Shown piece after piece: positions 35,112 through 43,287 of a stretch of 64,000 bases of DNA. Each line of letters starts with the position of its first letter. The stretch's first letter is position 1. The translations under genes were made by a program, and so were the position numbers. The DNA lies in assembly GCF_902506435.1 (NCBI RefSeq), contig NZ_LR733215.1, positions 1,216,773-1,280,772 on the forward strand, written 5' to 3'. The stretch is from Nocardioides sp. AX2bis (lineage in GTDB: Bacteria; Actinomycetota; Actinomycetes; Propionibacteriales; Nocardioidaceae). The notes under the pieces were generated by a model, which saw only the letters and a program-made list of their open reading frames with translations, was not told the origin of the DNA and searched no databases.

Positions 35112-37721
35112 TCACCCGCGCCCGGCGAGCACGTCCGAGGCCTGGCGGGCCAGCTCGGTGCGGTCGACCTTGGAGGCGTGCCGGATGTCCAGCGGCAGCC
35201 GGTCGGCGCGCAGCACGGCGGCCAGGGGCACGCCTGCCGCGCCGCGCACCGACTCGGCGAGGTGGTGCTCGGCCAGCCGCAGGCCGAGCGAGCCGCCGCG
35301 GCGGCGCGGTGCCGGGGCGGGCGGTCCGTCCGTGGCGGGCACGACCACGGCGGCGAGCACCTGCGCGCCCTCCGGCCCGACGCCGACGAGGCCGGCGGCG
35401 TGCACGGTGGCCAGGGCCTCGACCCGCTGCTCCGGCCCGACCGGCGTCACCAGGCCGCCGGCCGTGCTGATCAGGTGGGCCGTCCGCCCCTCCACCCAGA
35501 GCCGGCCCTCGTCGTCGAGGTGCCCGACGTCGCCGGTCCGGTGCCAGCCGGGGTGGCGGGCCGAGGCGCGCTGGGTCATCCACAGGGCGTCGTAGCGGTC
35601 CTTGACGTGCGCGGCGCGCACGCAGATCTCACCGGTGACGCCCGGGTCGGTGACCGGCTGGTCCACGGAGGGCCCGGTCAGGGGCACGATCCCGACGGAG
35701 ACCCCGGCCAGGGGGTGCCCGACGCAGACGCCCTCCCCGGCGCCGGCGGCGGTGATCTCCTCCAGCGAGACGTCGGTGACCGGCAGCGCCTCGGTCATGC
35801 CGTACGGCGTGTGCAGGCTCGCCGACGGCAGCACCTCGCCGACCGACCGGAGCAGGGCGGACGGCACGGGCGCACCGGCCGACATCAGCAGCCGGACGCG
35901 GCCCAGCGCCTCCTGCTGGGCAGGGCTCACCTCGTCGCGGGTGGCCACGACGCGGCGCAGGGCGGCCGGCGAGGCGAACACCACGGTGGCCCCCACCGCG
36001 GCGGCGGCGTCGGCCAGCAGCGGCGCGGTCAGGGTGTCCGGGGCGGTCACGTCGATGGCCGGCAGCGAGGACGCCAGCCCCAGCGCGGGCCCGAGCAGCG
36101 AGAACGGCGCGAACGCGGCCACGAACGAGTCGTCCGGGCCGAGGTCGTAGGTGGCGCGGACCAGGCCGACCTGGGCGGCGGCCTGGCGGTGCCGGTAGGC
36201 GACGCCCTTGGCCGGGCCGGTCGCGCCCGAGGTGAAGAGCACCGCGCAGTCGGCGTCGAGGTCGGGCTCGGGCGGCATGGCGGTGCCCCGCCCGATCCGG
36301 GCCAGCTCGTCGAGGTCGTGCTCGGCGCCGAGCAGGCGGCGTACGGCCGGGGGCCCGGCGTCGACGGCGATCCGCGAGCCCGGCAGGCCCATCGCCGCGG
36401 CGGCGGCCAGGCCGGCCCGGCCCCCGACGACGTGGTCCAGCGACGCGCCGCGCAGCGCGCGACGCATCCCGGTGAAGCCCAGGCCCTTGTCGGCGACCAC
36501 GACGACCGCGCCAGCGCGCCAGGCGGCGTACACGACCGAGGTGAGGTCGGCCGAGGGCTCGACGAGGACGCCGATCCGGTCGCCGGGGCGTACCCCGGTG
36601 GCGGCCATGCCCGCGGCCAGTTCGGAGACCCGGTGCGAGAGCGCCGCCCAGCTGACGAGCCCGCCGTCGACCGCGATGACGGGGGAGCGGTCCTCGCGCC
36701 GCCGCTCCAGGACCGACCAGAGCCGGTCGGACAGACCGTCGGCGGAGGCCACCGCGGCGGCGGGGTCGGGGCCGGGGTCGACGGGGCTCGCGTCGAGGTC
36801 GGTCAGCCACGCCGCGACGAGCCCGGCGTACTCGGGTGCGTCCTCGGTGACCAGGTGCGAGGCGCCCTCGTAGCGGTGGACCTCCGCCTGGGGGAGCCGG
36901 TCCTGCAGGTCGGCCAGGTAGCGCTCGCCGAAGACGGGGTCGCGCGGGCCCCAGAAGAGCAGTGCCGGGACGTCCAGGGTGCGCACGCCCTCGGCCAGGG
37001 CGTCGACGAACGGGAAGGACGGGTGCCCCTCGGCGAAGGGGATGTCGGCCACGAAGTCGCCCACGGCGGTGCGGCGCGCCGCACCGGAGTACGGCAGCGC
37101 CAGCGCGTCCCGGACCTCGCGGGGCAGGGCCGGCCGCGACAGGTTGGAGGTGGCGCGGACGAAGATCGGGGTGGCCACGCAGCCGAACGGCCGGAAGCCG
37201 GGCAGGTGGGCGAGCCGGATCAGCGGGGGCCCGAAGTCGCCGGGGGGCTGGGCCACGGCGGTGTTGCCGGTGACGACGCCCCGCAGCTGGTCGCGGTGGG
37301 CCTGCGCCCAGCCCAGCGAGATCGCTCCGCCCCAGTCGTGCCCGAGGGTGACGACGGGGCCGTCGATCCCCAGGGCGTCGGTCAGCGTGCCGAGGTCGGC
37401 GACGCGCTGCTCGACGGTCCGCGGCTGCTCGGTGCGCGCGGACCACCCCATCCCGAGGTGGTCGGGGGCGACCACGCGCCACCCGGGCGGGGCGGCGGCG
37501 AGCATCCCGCGCCACAGGTAGGACCAGGTGGGGTTGCCGTGCACGCACAGGACCGTGCCGTGGACCGGCTCCACGCCGTTGTCGAGGTAGTGCCAGGTAC
37601 GGGGCACGCCGTCGGTGTCCTCGACGGTCACGGTGCGCGACCAGGACGGGTCGAGGCCCGGGAGGTGGTGGGGCACGGGGGACCGTGAGGCGTCCGGGGC
37701 GGTCAAGGGGCTCGTCGTCAC
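35112..37721 (-). CDS. oleBC: OleBC fusion: beta-lactone decarboxylase plus beta-lactone synthetase
   Basis: An 869-residue bifunctional protein. Residues about 15-300 are an alpha/beta hydrolase of the haloalkane dehalogenase type, with HGNPTWSYLWRGML and the Asp nucleophile in GHDWGGAISLG, as in OleB, which cleaves the beta-lactone to alkene and CO2. Residues about 350-869 are an AMP-dependent synthetase with FTSGATGPAKG and TPYGMTEALPV, matching OleC, which closes the beta-lactone using ATP. The fusion is known from Actinobacteria. GTG 37721 overlaps the oleA stop by four bases; a GTG one codon upstream is possible. Confidence 0.92.
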   Translation of the reverse strand: MTTSPLTAPDASRSPVPHHLPGLDPSWSRTVTVEDTDGVPRTWHYLDNGVEPVHGTVLCVHGNPTWSYLWRGMLAAAPPGWRVVAPDHLGMGWSARTEQPRTVEQRVADLGTLTDALGIDGPVVTLGHDWGGAISLGWAQAHRDQLRGVVTGNTAVAQPPGDFGPPLIRLAHLPGFRPFGCVATPIFVRATSNLSRPALPREVRDALALPYSGAARRTAVGDFVADIPFAEGHPSFPFVDALAEGVRTLDVPALLFWGPRDPVFGERYLADLQDRLPQAEVHRYEGASHLVTEDAPEYAGLVAAWLTDLDASPVDPGPDPAAAVASADGLSDRLWSVLERRREDRSPVIAVDGGLVSWAALSHRVSELAAGMAATGVRPGDRIGVLVEPSADLTSVVYAAWRAGAVVVVADKGLGFTGMRRALRGASLDHVVGGRAGLAAAAAMGLPGSRIAVDAGPPAVRRLLGAEHDLDELARIGRGTAMPPEPDLDADCAVLFTSGATGPAKGVAYRHRQAAAQVGLVRATYDLGPDDSFVAAFAPFSLLGPALGLASSLPAIDVTAPDTLTAPLLADAAAAVGATVVFASPAALRRVVATRDEVSPAQQEALGRVRLLMSAGAPVPSALLRSVGEVLPSASLHTPYGMTEALPVTDVSLEEITAAGAGEGVCVGHPLAGVSVGIVPLTGPSVDQPVTDPGVTGEICVRAAHVKDRYDALWMTQRASARHPGWHRTGDVGHLDDEGRLWVEGRTAHLISTAGGLVTPVGPEQRVEALATVHAAGLVGVGPEGAQVLAAVVVPATDGPPAPAPRRRGGSLGLRLAEHHLAESVRGAAGVPLAAVLRADRLPLDIRHASKVDRTELARQASDVLAGRG

Positions 37722-38743
37722 CACTGGATCTCCAGGCAGCACGCGTTGAGGCCGGAGCCGATGCCCATCAGCAGGACCCGGTCGCCGGTCTCGAGGTCGG
37801 CGCTGTGCGTGGCCAGGGTGAAGGGGACCGAGGCGGGGCCGATGTTGCCGTGCTCGGGGAAGGTGCGTGGCACCTTGTCGGGGTCGATCCCGAGCCGTTC
37901 GCAGATCGCCTCGGTGTGCACCTGGGAGACCTGGTGCAGCACGTAGCGGTCCAGCCCGGCGTCCCAGCCGAACTCGGGTGCCGCCTCGGCCCACAGGCCG
38001 GAGGACAGCTCGAGGCCGGCGTCGAGCAGACCCTTCAGGTCGGTGATCATCGTGTCGTTGTCGCCCACGCAGAGCTCGTGGTGCTGGGTGGCGGCGCGGC
38101 TGACCGCGGCCACGACGCGGTGGCCCTCGGGGTGCTCGTCGGTCCGCCCGAGCACCATGCCCGCGGCGCCCGAGCCCAGGGTCAGCGCGGCGAACTGCGA
38201 CATCACGTCCTTCGACGTCACGCCGTCCTCGGAGAGCCGGGCGATCGTCGACTCCTGCACCGGCAGCGAGTCCTCCGCGTCCACCACCAGCGCGTGCCGG
38301 ACCATCCCCGCGTCGATCATCGCGCCGGCGATCTCGATGCCGTTGACGAAGCCGAGGCAGGCGTTGGTGACGTCGAAGCTCTGCGCCGACGGCGGCAGCC
38401 CGAGGGCGTCGTGGATGACCACGGCCGTCGACGGCTCCAGCCAGCGGCGGCTGAGCGAGGTGTTGATCAGCAGGTCGACGTCGGCGGCGGCCACGCCGGC
38501 GGCGTCGAGCGCGGCCTGCCCGGCCGCGACGGCACCGTCGATGAAGGTCTGCTCCTCGGTCCAGCGGCGTCGCTCGCGGATGCCGACCAGGCCCTCGAGG
38601 AGTCCGGGTCGCATCCGGGTCCGGCGGTAGACGTCGGTGAGCCGGTCGTCCAGCGCGGCGGAGGTGACGACCTCGGGGGCCTCGACCCGCTCGACGGCCA
38701 GGACGGCGATCCGGGAGAAACGGTGGGTGGAGTTCAGGGTCAC
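37718..38743 (-). CDS. oleA: OleA, thiolase-fold acyl-CoA condensing enzyme
   Basis: A 341-residue ketoacyl synthase III-like enzyme. The active-site Cys is in VTNACLGFVNGIEIA, the His in VLHQVSQVHTE and the Asn in HGNIGPASVPF. OleA joins two long-chain acyl-CoAs head to head, giving a beta-ketoacid that OleD, OleC and OleB turn into a long-chain olefin. CAGGAGC lies 6 nt before the GTG start. It is the first gene of oleA-oleBC-oleD, all with overlapping or near-abutting ends. Confidence 0.92.
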   Translation of the reverse strand: MTLNSTHRFSRIAVLAVERVEAPEVVTSAALDDRLTDVYRRTRMRPGLLEGLVGIRERRRWTEEQTFIDGAVAAGQAALDAAGVAAADVDLLINTSLSRRWLEPSTAVVIHDALGLPPSAQSFDVTNACLGFVNGIEIAGAMIDAGMVRHALVVDAEDSLPVQESTIARLSEDGVTSKDVMSQFAALTLGSGAAGMVLGRTDEHPEGHRVVAAVSRAATQHHELCVGDNDTMITDLKGLLDAGLELSSGLWAEAAPEFGWDAGLDRYVLHQVSQVHTEAICERLGIDPDKVPRTFPEHGNIGPASVPFTLATHSADLETGDRVLLMGIGSGLNACCLEIQW

Positions 38744-38905
38744 GGGGCTCCTGCCGGGACGGGGTTCGCGACCCGCGCGTCACGGGTCGCGGCGGGGTCG
38801 CTCGGATCTGCCCAGGGGAGCACCGGGTGACCTCACTCAACCACGGGCGCCTGAGCGGGCGGCTGACGTAGGGGTGAGGCCGGACCCGCCGGCGGGACCG
38901 GTCCC

Positions 38906-38911
38906 TACGAT
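38906..38911 (+). promoter_or_regulatory. -10 element (TACGAT) for the DUF309 gene
   Basis: Ends 6 nt before the ATG at 38918, without Shine-Dalgarno; predicts a leaderless mRNA. Confidence 0.45.
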
Positions 38912-38917
38912 GGCGTG

Positions 38918-39373
38918 ATGGCCACCACCCGCGACCGCGACCCCGAGGGGCGACCCCGCCAGGCCCGGCCGCGGGACGCGCTCGGCCGCCCCCTGGCCTA
39001 CGGCGAGGTCGGGGTCGAGCCGGTCTCCGAGGAGCCGCTGCCGCCGTACGAGACCGTGGCGTACGCCCGCGAGCTCCTCGACGCCGGCCGCCCGTTCTCG
39101 GCCCACGAGGTGCTCGAGGCGCGGTGGAAGGACGGTCCCGACGAGGAGCGCCCGCTGTGGCAGGGCCTGGCCCAGCTGTGCGTCGGGATCACGCACCTGG
39201 CCCGGGGGAACACCGCCGGGGGCCTGCGCCTGCTCGCGCGCGGGTCGGCGGCGGTGGAGGGGTACGCCGCGGGCGGCGGTCCGACGTACGGCCTGGACCT
39301 CGCGGACGTGCTCGTCTGCGCACGCGAGCACGCCGACGGCGCGGGCGGCCCCGACGGCCCGGGCTCAGGCTGA
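38918..39373 (+). CDS. DUF309 family protein
   Basis: A 151-residue soluble helical protein. The family core is RPFSAHEVLEARWKDGPDEERPLWQGLAQLCVGITHLARGN (about 53-95, quoted in part: HEVLEARWK and LWQGLAQL). The conserved HExxE-like motif suggests metal binding, but the family has no proven activity. The N-terminus is Arg/Pro-rich and probably disordered. Its 3' end overlaps the convergent small gene at 39365. Confidence 0.85.
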   Translation: MATTRDRDPEGRPRQARPRDALGRPLAYGEVGVEPVSEEPLPPYETVAYARELLDAGRPFSAHEVLEARWKDGPDEERPLWQGLAQLCVGITHLARGNTAGGLRLLARGSAAVEGYAAGGGPTYGLDLADVLVCAREHADGAGGPDGPGSG

Positions 39374-39622
39374 CGGCAGCCGGGCGCGCAACCAGGTCTG
39401 GGTGCCCGGCCGCAGGTGCTTGAGCTTGGGTGTCGCGGCGAGCGGCGCGACCACCAGCGAGGAGTCGTCGGGCAGCGACCACTTCAGCTCGTGGAAGACC
39501 CGCGAGAGGGTGTCGTCGCTGTCGACGAAGCCGAGCCCGGGGGCCGCGGGCCGCACCTCGCGCCACGGGCCGGGCTCGTCGGTCGGCAGGTCGACGCTGC
39601 TCCACGCGATGTAGACGGTCAT
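39365..39622 (-). CDS. Small hypothetical protein, 85 aa
   Basis: Begins MTVYIAWSSVDLPTDEPGPWREV and has FHELKWSLPDDSSLVVAPLA near the middle. No domain is recognised. A CAGACT hexamer ends 6 nt before the ATG at 39622, the leaderless layout seen for many genes here, and the frame has good codon bias. It is divergent from the deaminase gene. Confidence 0.6.
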   Translation of the reverse strand: MTVYIAWSSVDLPTDEPGPWREVRPAAPGLGFVDSDDTLSRVFHELKWSLPDDSSLVVAPLAATPKLKHLRPGTQTWLRARLPSA

Positions 39623-39628
39623 CGGGGC

Positions 39629-39634
39629 AGTCTG
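39629..39634 (-). promoter_or_regulatory. -10 element (CAGACT) for the small gene at 39365
   Basis: Six nt before the ATG on the minus strand; the main support for that start. Confidence 0.35.
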
Positions 39635-39671
39635 GCGCGCCGGTCGGTCCCGGCCACCCCTGCGGCCGGTC

Positions 39672-39677
39672 CAAGAT
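39672..39677 (+). promoter_or_regulatory. -10 element (CAAGAT) for the deaminase gene
   Basis: Ends 6 nt before the ATG at 39684. Confidence 0.4.
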
Positions 39678-39683
39678 GGGGCC

Positions 39684-40166
39684 ATGAGCATCAGCGAGCA
39701 GGACCGGACCCACCTGGAGCGCTGCGTGGCGCTGGCCGCGCAGGCCGTCGACCAGGGGGACGAGCCCTTCGGGTCGATCCTGGTCTCGGCGCGCGGGGAG
39801 GTGCTGCTCGAGGACCACAACCACGTCGGGGAGGGTGACGGCACCCGCCACCCCGAGCTCGAGATCGCCCAGTGGGCCGGGGCGCACACCGACCCCTCGG
39901 AACGCGCGTCGATGACCGTCTACACCTCCGGCGAGCACTGCCCGATGTGCTCGGCCGCGCACGCCTGGGCCGGGCTGGGGCGGATCGTCTTCGCCAGCTC
40001 GACCGCCCAGCTGACCGGCTGGCTGGCCGAGCTCGGCGTGGCCCCGTCCCCGGTCGCGCCGCTGCCGATCAGTCAGGTGGCGCCGGGCCTGGTGGCCGAG
40101 GGGCCCGTCCCCGGTCTCGACGAGCAGGTCCGTGCCCTGCACGCGCGCTTCCACGCCCCCCGCTGA
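39684..40166 (+). CDS. Nucleoside deaminase (cytidine/guanine deaminase-like)
   Basis: A 160-residue protein of the CMP/dCMP-type deaminase fold. The zinc site is HPELEIAQWA (about 53), where HPE replaces the more common HAE, and TSGEHCPMCSAAHAW with the CPMC pair. Such enzymes deaminate guanine, cytosine or related bases; the exact substrate cannot be decided. The length is normal. Three degenerate 22-bp repeats follow the stop codon. Confidence 0.85.
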   Translation: MSISEQDRTHLERCVALAAQAVDQGDEPFGSILVSARGEVLLEDHNHVGEGDGTRHPELEIAQWAGAHTDPSERASMTVYTSGEHCPMCSAAHAWAGLGRIVFASSTAQLTGWLAELGVAPSPVAPLPISQVAPGLVAEGPVPGLDEQVRALHARFHAPR

Positions 40167-40167
40167 C

Positions 40168-40233
40168 GCCGAGATGACGCTCGCGGACAGCCGAGATGAC
40201 GCTTGCGGCGCCTCGAGGTGACGGTTCCGGACA
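40168..40233. repeat. Three degenerate tandem 22-bp repeats
   Basis: Units at 40168-40189, 40190-40211 and 40212-40233 share the pattern xCGAGxTGACGxTxxCGG. The first two differ at 4 positions (one at position 15, three at the end); the third is more diverged. They fill the space between two convergent genes. Confidence 0.75.
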
Positions 40234-40257
40234 CCGGCGACCTGCGGCTGGGAGGAG

Positions 40258-41991
40258 TCAGGGGCGGTAGAAGTGCTGGTAGTCCGGCTCCGAGAAGGTG
40301 CCGCCCCACTCCCAGCCGACCTCGGCGAACGCCCTGACCACCACGTCGTCGGCGTGAACGACGCCGGCCGGGGGCTGGGCGTCGGAGGTGCGGTCGAGGT
40401 CGGCGAACCGGGCGCCCGCGGGCGGCAGCACACCTCCGGTGGTGAGGTACGGGTTCTCGACCGGGTTCACGTCGATCGCACGGCCGAACGCGTGGGCGGA
40501 GAGGGTGTCGGACCCGGCCACGCGGCGGCAGTTGTAGCCCGAGGAGTTGTCGTCCGCCATCGAGCGGTCGTCGTCCCCGCCGTAGGCGTCGACCAGGCGC
40601 ATCCGCCGCAGCGGCCAGCGGGCGTCGTACAGGCGCTCGAAGACCTGCACGACGTCGCGGGCCAGGGAGGCCCGCACCACCATCCGGCCGGTGCGGGGCT
40701 GCCCGTCGAAGCCGACGTGGGGCACGCTCAGCACCCGGAGCCGGTCCAGCGGCAGCGGGCAGGTGGCGGGGTCGTGGCTCGCGCCGGTCATCCGCCGTCC
40801 GAGCGCCTCGCCGATCGGCGCGACACGGGCGCGGTACGCCGGCAGCCGCTCCGGCGTGGTGCCGTCCGTCGGGGCCAGGCCGGTGCCGCGGCGGAGGTCG
40901 CGCCACCACACCTGCGCCTCGTCGCGCTCACGGCCCGTCAGCAGGCGGGGGACGCCGCCCTCGGGCGGGATGCGGGCCGGTGACCAGCGGTCGCCGACCA
41001 CGACGCCGTCGCGCAGCTCGACGGTCAGCACGCCGGTCTCGGACTTGCGACCGTGGTACCAGGTGAAGTTGCCCAGGCCGTAGCCCACGTAGGTGTCGTC
41101 GAGCATCCCCGCGCCGAGGAGCACGTGCGCGTGCGACCCGACGACGACGTCGGCCCCGGCCCGGGCCAGCCGCTCAGCGAGCCCCCGCTGGGCCGTGGTC
41201 GGCGTCTGCCGCTCCTCCTCGCCCCAGTGCAGGTAGACGGCCACGACGTCGTCGGTGCGCGCCGCCCGGCGCACCGCGTCGAGCAGCCGGCCCGCGTCAC
41301 CCGGGCGGGCGGCGGCGATGCCGGGTCCGCCCTCTCCGGCGGCCCAGACGGGGTCGCGGCTCTCGCGCGGGGAGGCGTCGGCGGCGAGCACGGCGACGCC
41401 GGTGCCGCGCACGTCCACGCGGTACGGCCGGTAGGCCTGCTCGGCGTCCCGACCGATCCCCACGACCGCCGGGCGCGCCCGGTCCGCGGCGGCCGTCAGG
41501 GACGCGCGCAGCCCGGCCAGGCCGTGGTCGGCGCCGTGGTTGTTGGCCAGCGGGACCACGTCGACGCCGGACCGGGCCAGCACGCCGAGCGCGGCCGGGT
41601 CGCTGCGGAACCAGTAGCGCTGGTCGGGGTCCTCGAGCTCCTTGTCCGTCGGGGTGTCCCGCGACGCCAGGGCGCTCTCCAGGTTGACCACCGCCACGTC
41701 GGCGGCGCGGAGCGGGCGCGACACCTCGCCCAGGTCTGACCCGGGCTGCTGCACGAGGTCGCCCAGGGCCTGCTCGAAGTGCACGTCCCCGGCGAAGGCG
41801 AGGGTGACGGTGGTGCCGGCCGCCTCGGCGGCGCGGGCACCCGCACGACCACCGGACCCCGGTCCGCCCTCGGCGTCGGGACCCGTCTGCGCCCGGCCGC
41901 CGCCGTCGGAGCACGCGGCTGTCAGCACCAGGGAGGCCACGAGCGCGCCGAGGACCCCGGTCCGTCGCGGCGTGCAGCGTGTCGTGGCCAT
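40258..41991 (-). CDS. CapA-type metallophosphatase fused to an M15 peptidase, lipoprotein
   Basis: A 577-residue lipoprotein: signal peptide with lipobox LTAAC (Cys about 26). The CapA domain (about 55-310) shows FAGDVHFEQALG, NLESAL, PLANNHGADHG and VVVGSHAHVLLG, the poly-gamma-glutamate synthesis (CapA/YwtB) pattern. The C-terminal part (about 400-577) is a VanY-like M15 carboxypeptidase with SAHAFGRAIDVN and DYQHFYRP as zinc and catalytic residues. Both parts should face outward, suggesting a cell-envelope role. GGAGG is 5 nt before the ATG. Confidence 0.88.
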   Translation of the reverse strand: MATTRCTPRRTGVLGALVASLVLTAACSDGGGRAQTGPDAEGGPGSGGRAGARAAEAAGTTVTLAFAGDVHFEQALGDLVQQPGSDLGEVSRPLRAADVAVVNLESALASRDTPTDKELEDPDQRYWFRSDPAALGVLARSGVDVVPLANNHGADHGLAGLRASLTAAADRARPAVVGIGRDAEQAYRPYRVDVRGTGVAVLAADASPRESRDPVWAAGEGGPGIAAARPGDAGRLLDAVRRAARTDDVVAVYLHWGEEERQTPTTAQRGLAERLARAGADVVVGSHAHVLLGAGMLDDTYVGYGLGNFTWYHGRKSETGVLTVELRDGVVVGDRWSPARIPPEGGVPRLLTGRERDEAQVWWRDLRRGTGLAPTDGTTPERLPAYRARVAPIGEALGRRMTGASHDPATCPLPLDRLRVLSVPHVGFDGQPRTGRMVVRASLARDVVQVFERLYDARWPLRRMRLVDAYGGDDDRSMADDNSSGYNCRRVAGSDTLSAHAFGRAIDVNPVENPYLTTGGVLPPAGARFADLDRTSDAQPPAGVVHADDVVVRAFAEVGWEWGGTFSEPDYQHFYRP

Positions 41992-42060
41992 GGGGCCTCC
42001 CTCGCGTCCAGGATGCGGGACCGGGACAAACGGCCCGCGTGGCACGGGGGGAAGAAAGGT

Positions 42061-42099
42061 GTGGGTGCGGACGACCCCTGCCAGAGCGTCCGCACCCAC
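42061..42099 (-). terminator. Hairpin terminator after the FHA gene
   Basis: A perfect 13-bp inverted repeat (42061-42073 with 42087-42099) with a 13-nt loop, followed on the minus strand by the T-rich run CTTTCTTCC. It ends transcription of the FHA gene pair before the CapA-M15 gene. Confidence 0.85.
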
Positions 42100-42111
42100 G
42101 ATCGGGGGCCC

Positions 42112-42951
42112 TCAGTCCGTGGTCGGACCTCGGGGAGGCTGGCGTTCCTGGCGGCCGAGCTCGCCGCCGACGCGGCCGCCGAAGGGGCGGCCGTGGTCGG
42201 CGTGCTCGGCACGCGAGAACACCAGCAGGTGGTCGCCCACCTCGAGGCGGGCGCCGGCACGCAGCACCACGCGGTCGTCGAGCTGGGCGCCGTGCACGCG
42301 GGCGCGGCCGGCCAGGGTGGTGACGACGTACTCGTCGTCGTCGCTGTGCCGGATGACGACCTGGCGGTCGGCCAGCCCGGGCAGCACCACGTCGCAGGAC
42401 GGGTCGGAACCGACAACGGTCGTCTCACCCAGCCAGAAGATGGGCTGCCGCTCGCCGGCCACCACGTCGGCCTTGAACAGGACCAGGCGGGGGCTCCCGC
42501 CCCTGCCGTGCGTCCCTCCGCGACCCACCCGCGGGTTGCGCTGGAACGTCGGTGCGATCGGCCACACCGGCATCGGCGGGACCAGGTCGTTGCTGGGGAG
42601 CACCGGCTCGGCGGCGCGGGCCCGCGAGCGCGCCGAGGTCAGGGCCCCGCGCACGCTGCCGATCCGGATCCGGCGCGAGCCGGTCGCGCGACGCTGCCAC
42701 CACGGTGCCTTGACGGCTCCCAGCGAGACGAGGTGCTCACCGCCGGAGACCACCTTGACCACGACGCCGTACCGCGCCAATGTCTCCGCGACGGTGCGGA
42801 TCGCGGGGGCGTCCGCGCGGCCCGCGAAGGCGCCGGGCTCGTCGACCTCGAGCTCGAGGCGGTTGCCGCTGCCCCGGAGGCGGCCGTGGACGGCGCTGCC
42901 GTCCTCCCGGCCGATCTCGAAGCGCAGGTCCGCGCCGACGACGAGGGTCAT
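42112..42951 (-). CDS. FHA domain protein
   Basis: A 279-residue protein. The C-terminal half (about 170-260) is a forkhead-associated domain: TTVVGSDPSCDVVLPGLADRQVVIRH, then VHGAQLDDRVVLRAGARLEVGDHLLVF. FHA domains bind phosphothreonine partners. The N-terminal half (about 1-110) is a separate beta-rich region of unknown type, followed by a Pro/Arg-rich linker. It starts 5 bp after the small gene at 42957, with which it forms an operon. No Ser/Thr kinase is nearby. Confidence 0.85.
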   Translation of the reverse strand: MTLVVGADLRFEIGREDGSAVHGRLRGSGNRLELEVDEPGAFAGRADAPAIRTVAETLARYGVVVKVVSGGEHLVSLGAVKAPWWQRRATGSRRIRIGSVRGALTSARSRARAAEPVLPSNDLVPPMPVWPIAPTFQRNPRVGRGGTHGRGGSPRLVLFKADVVAGERQPIFWLGETTVVGSDPSCDVVLPGLADRQVVIRHSDDDEYVVTTLAGRARVHGAQLDDRVVLRAGARLEVGDHLLVFSRAEHADHGRPFGGRVGGELGRQERQPPRGPTTD

Positions 42952-42956
42952 GGTGC

Positions 42957-43229
42957 TCAGGCCCGCCCGGAGGTCTGGCCGGAGGTCTGGCCGGGCCCGA
43001 CGGGGTCGCCGGCGTCGCTGGTGGTGATGGTCAGGGTGCCGTCGAGCTTCCAGGTGGCGCGAGGGGCGTTCGACCCCGTGTCGCGGGGGACCTCGACGGT
43101 CATGTCCTCGAAGCGGTAGTGGATCGCGGCCTCGCGGCCGGTCAGGAAGGTCCACATGCGGGCGCCGAGATCGGTCCAGTCGACGACTTCCTCGTGGCCC
43201 CCGTCCAGGGACTGGCTGCTGACTGACAT
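42957..43229 (-). CDS. Small protein upstream of the FHA gene, 90 aa
   Basis: An acidic soluble protein beginning MSVSSQSLDGG, with WTDLGARMWTFLTGREAAIHYRFEDMTVEVP in the middle and a C-terminal GQTSGQTSGRA repeat. GGAG lies close to the ATG. No domain is recognised. Operon structure with the FHA gene (5 bp apart) suggests a shared role. It is divergent from the MerR-DICT regulator, which may control it. Confidence 0.75.
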   Translation of the reverse strand: MSVSSQSLDGGHEEVVDWTDLGARMWTFLTGREAAIHYRFEDMTVEVPRDTGSNAPRATWKLDGTLTITTSDAGDPVGPGQTSGQTSGRA

Positions 43230-43254
43230 GGTGGGCTCCTCAGGCGGGTGGACC

Positions 43255-43281
43255 TCGACATCTTGTCGAAGTAGTTAGGAT
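43255..43281 (+). promoter_or_regulatory. Dyad operator and -10 element for the MerR-DICT gene
   Basis: A perfect inverted repeat TCGACA-TCT-TGTCGA (43255-43269) is followed by TAGGAT (43276-43281), which ends 6 nt before the ATG at 43288, so the mRNA is probably leaderless. It lies in the divergent region with the FHA pair. Confidence 0.5.
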
Positions 43282-43287
43282 TAAACC

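Noticed and set aside
34860..37688. Long plus-strand open frame opposite oleBC and oleD (and similar ones opposite coxL, pepN, the CopD/CtaG gene and the PAS kinases)
   Set aside because: These are antisense shadows of strong codon bias in GC-rich genes. They encode low-complexity Arg/Gly/Ala/Val-rich sequence without domains, while the opposite strand holds complete conserved proteins.
39684..40166. tRNA adenosine deaminase TadA
   Set aside because: The protein lacks the TadA-type N-terminus and PCxxC context, and HPE replaces HAE. A general nucleoside deaminase call is safer.
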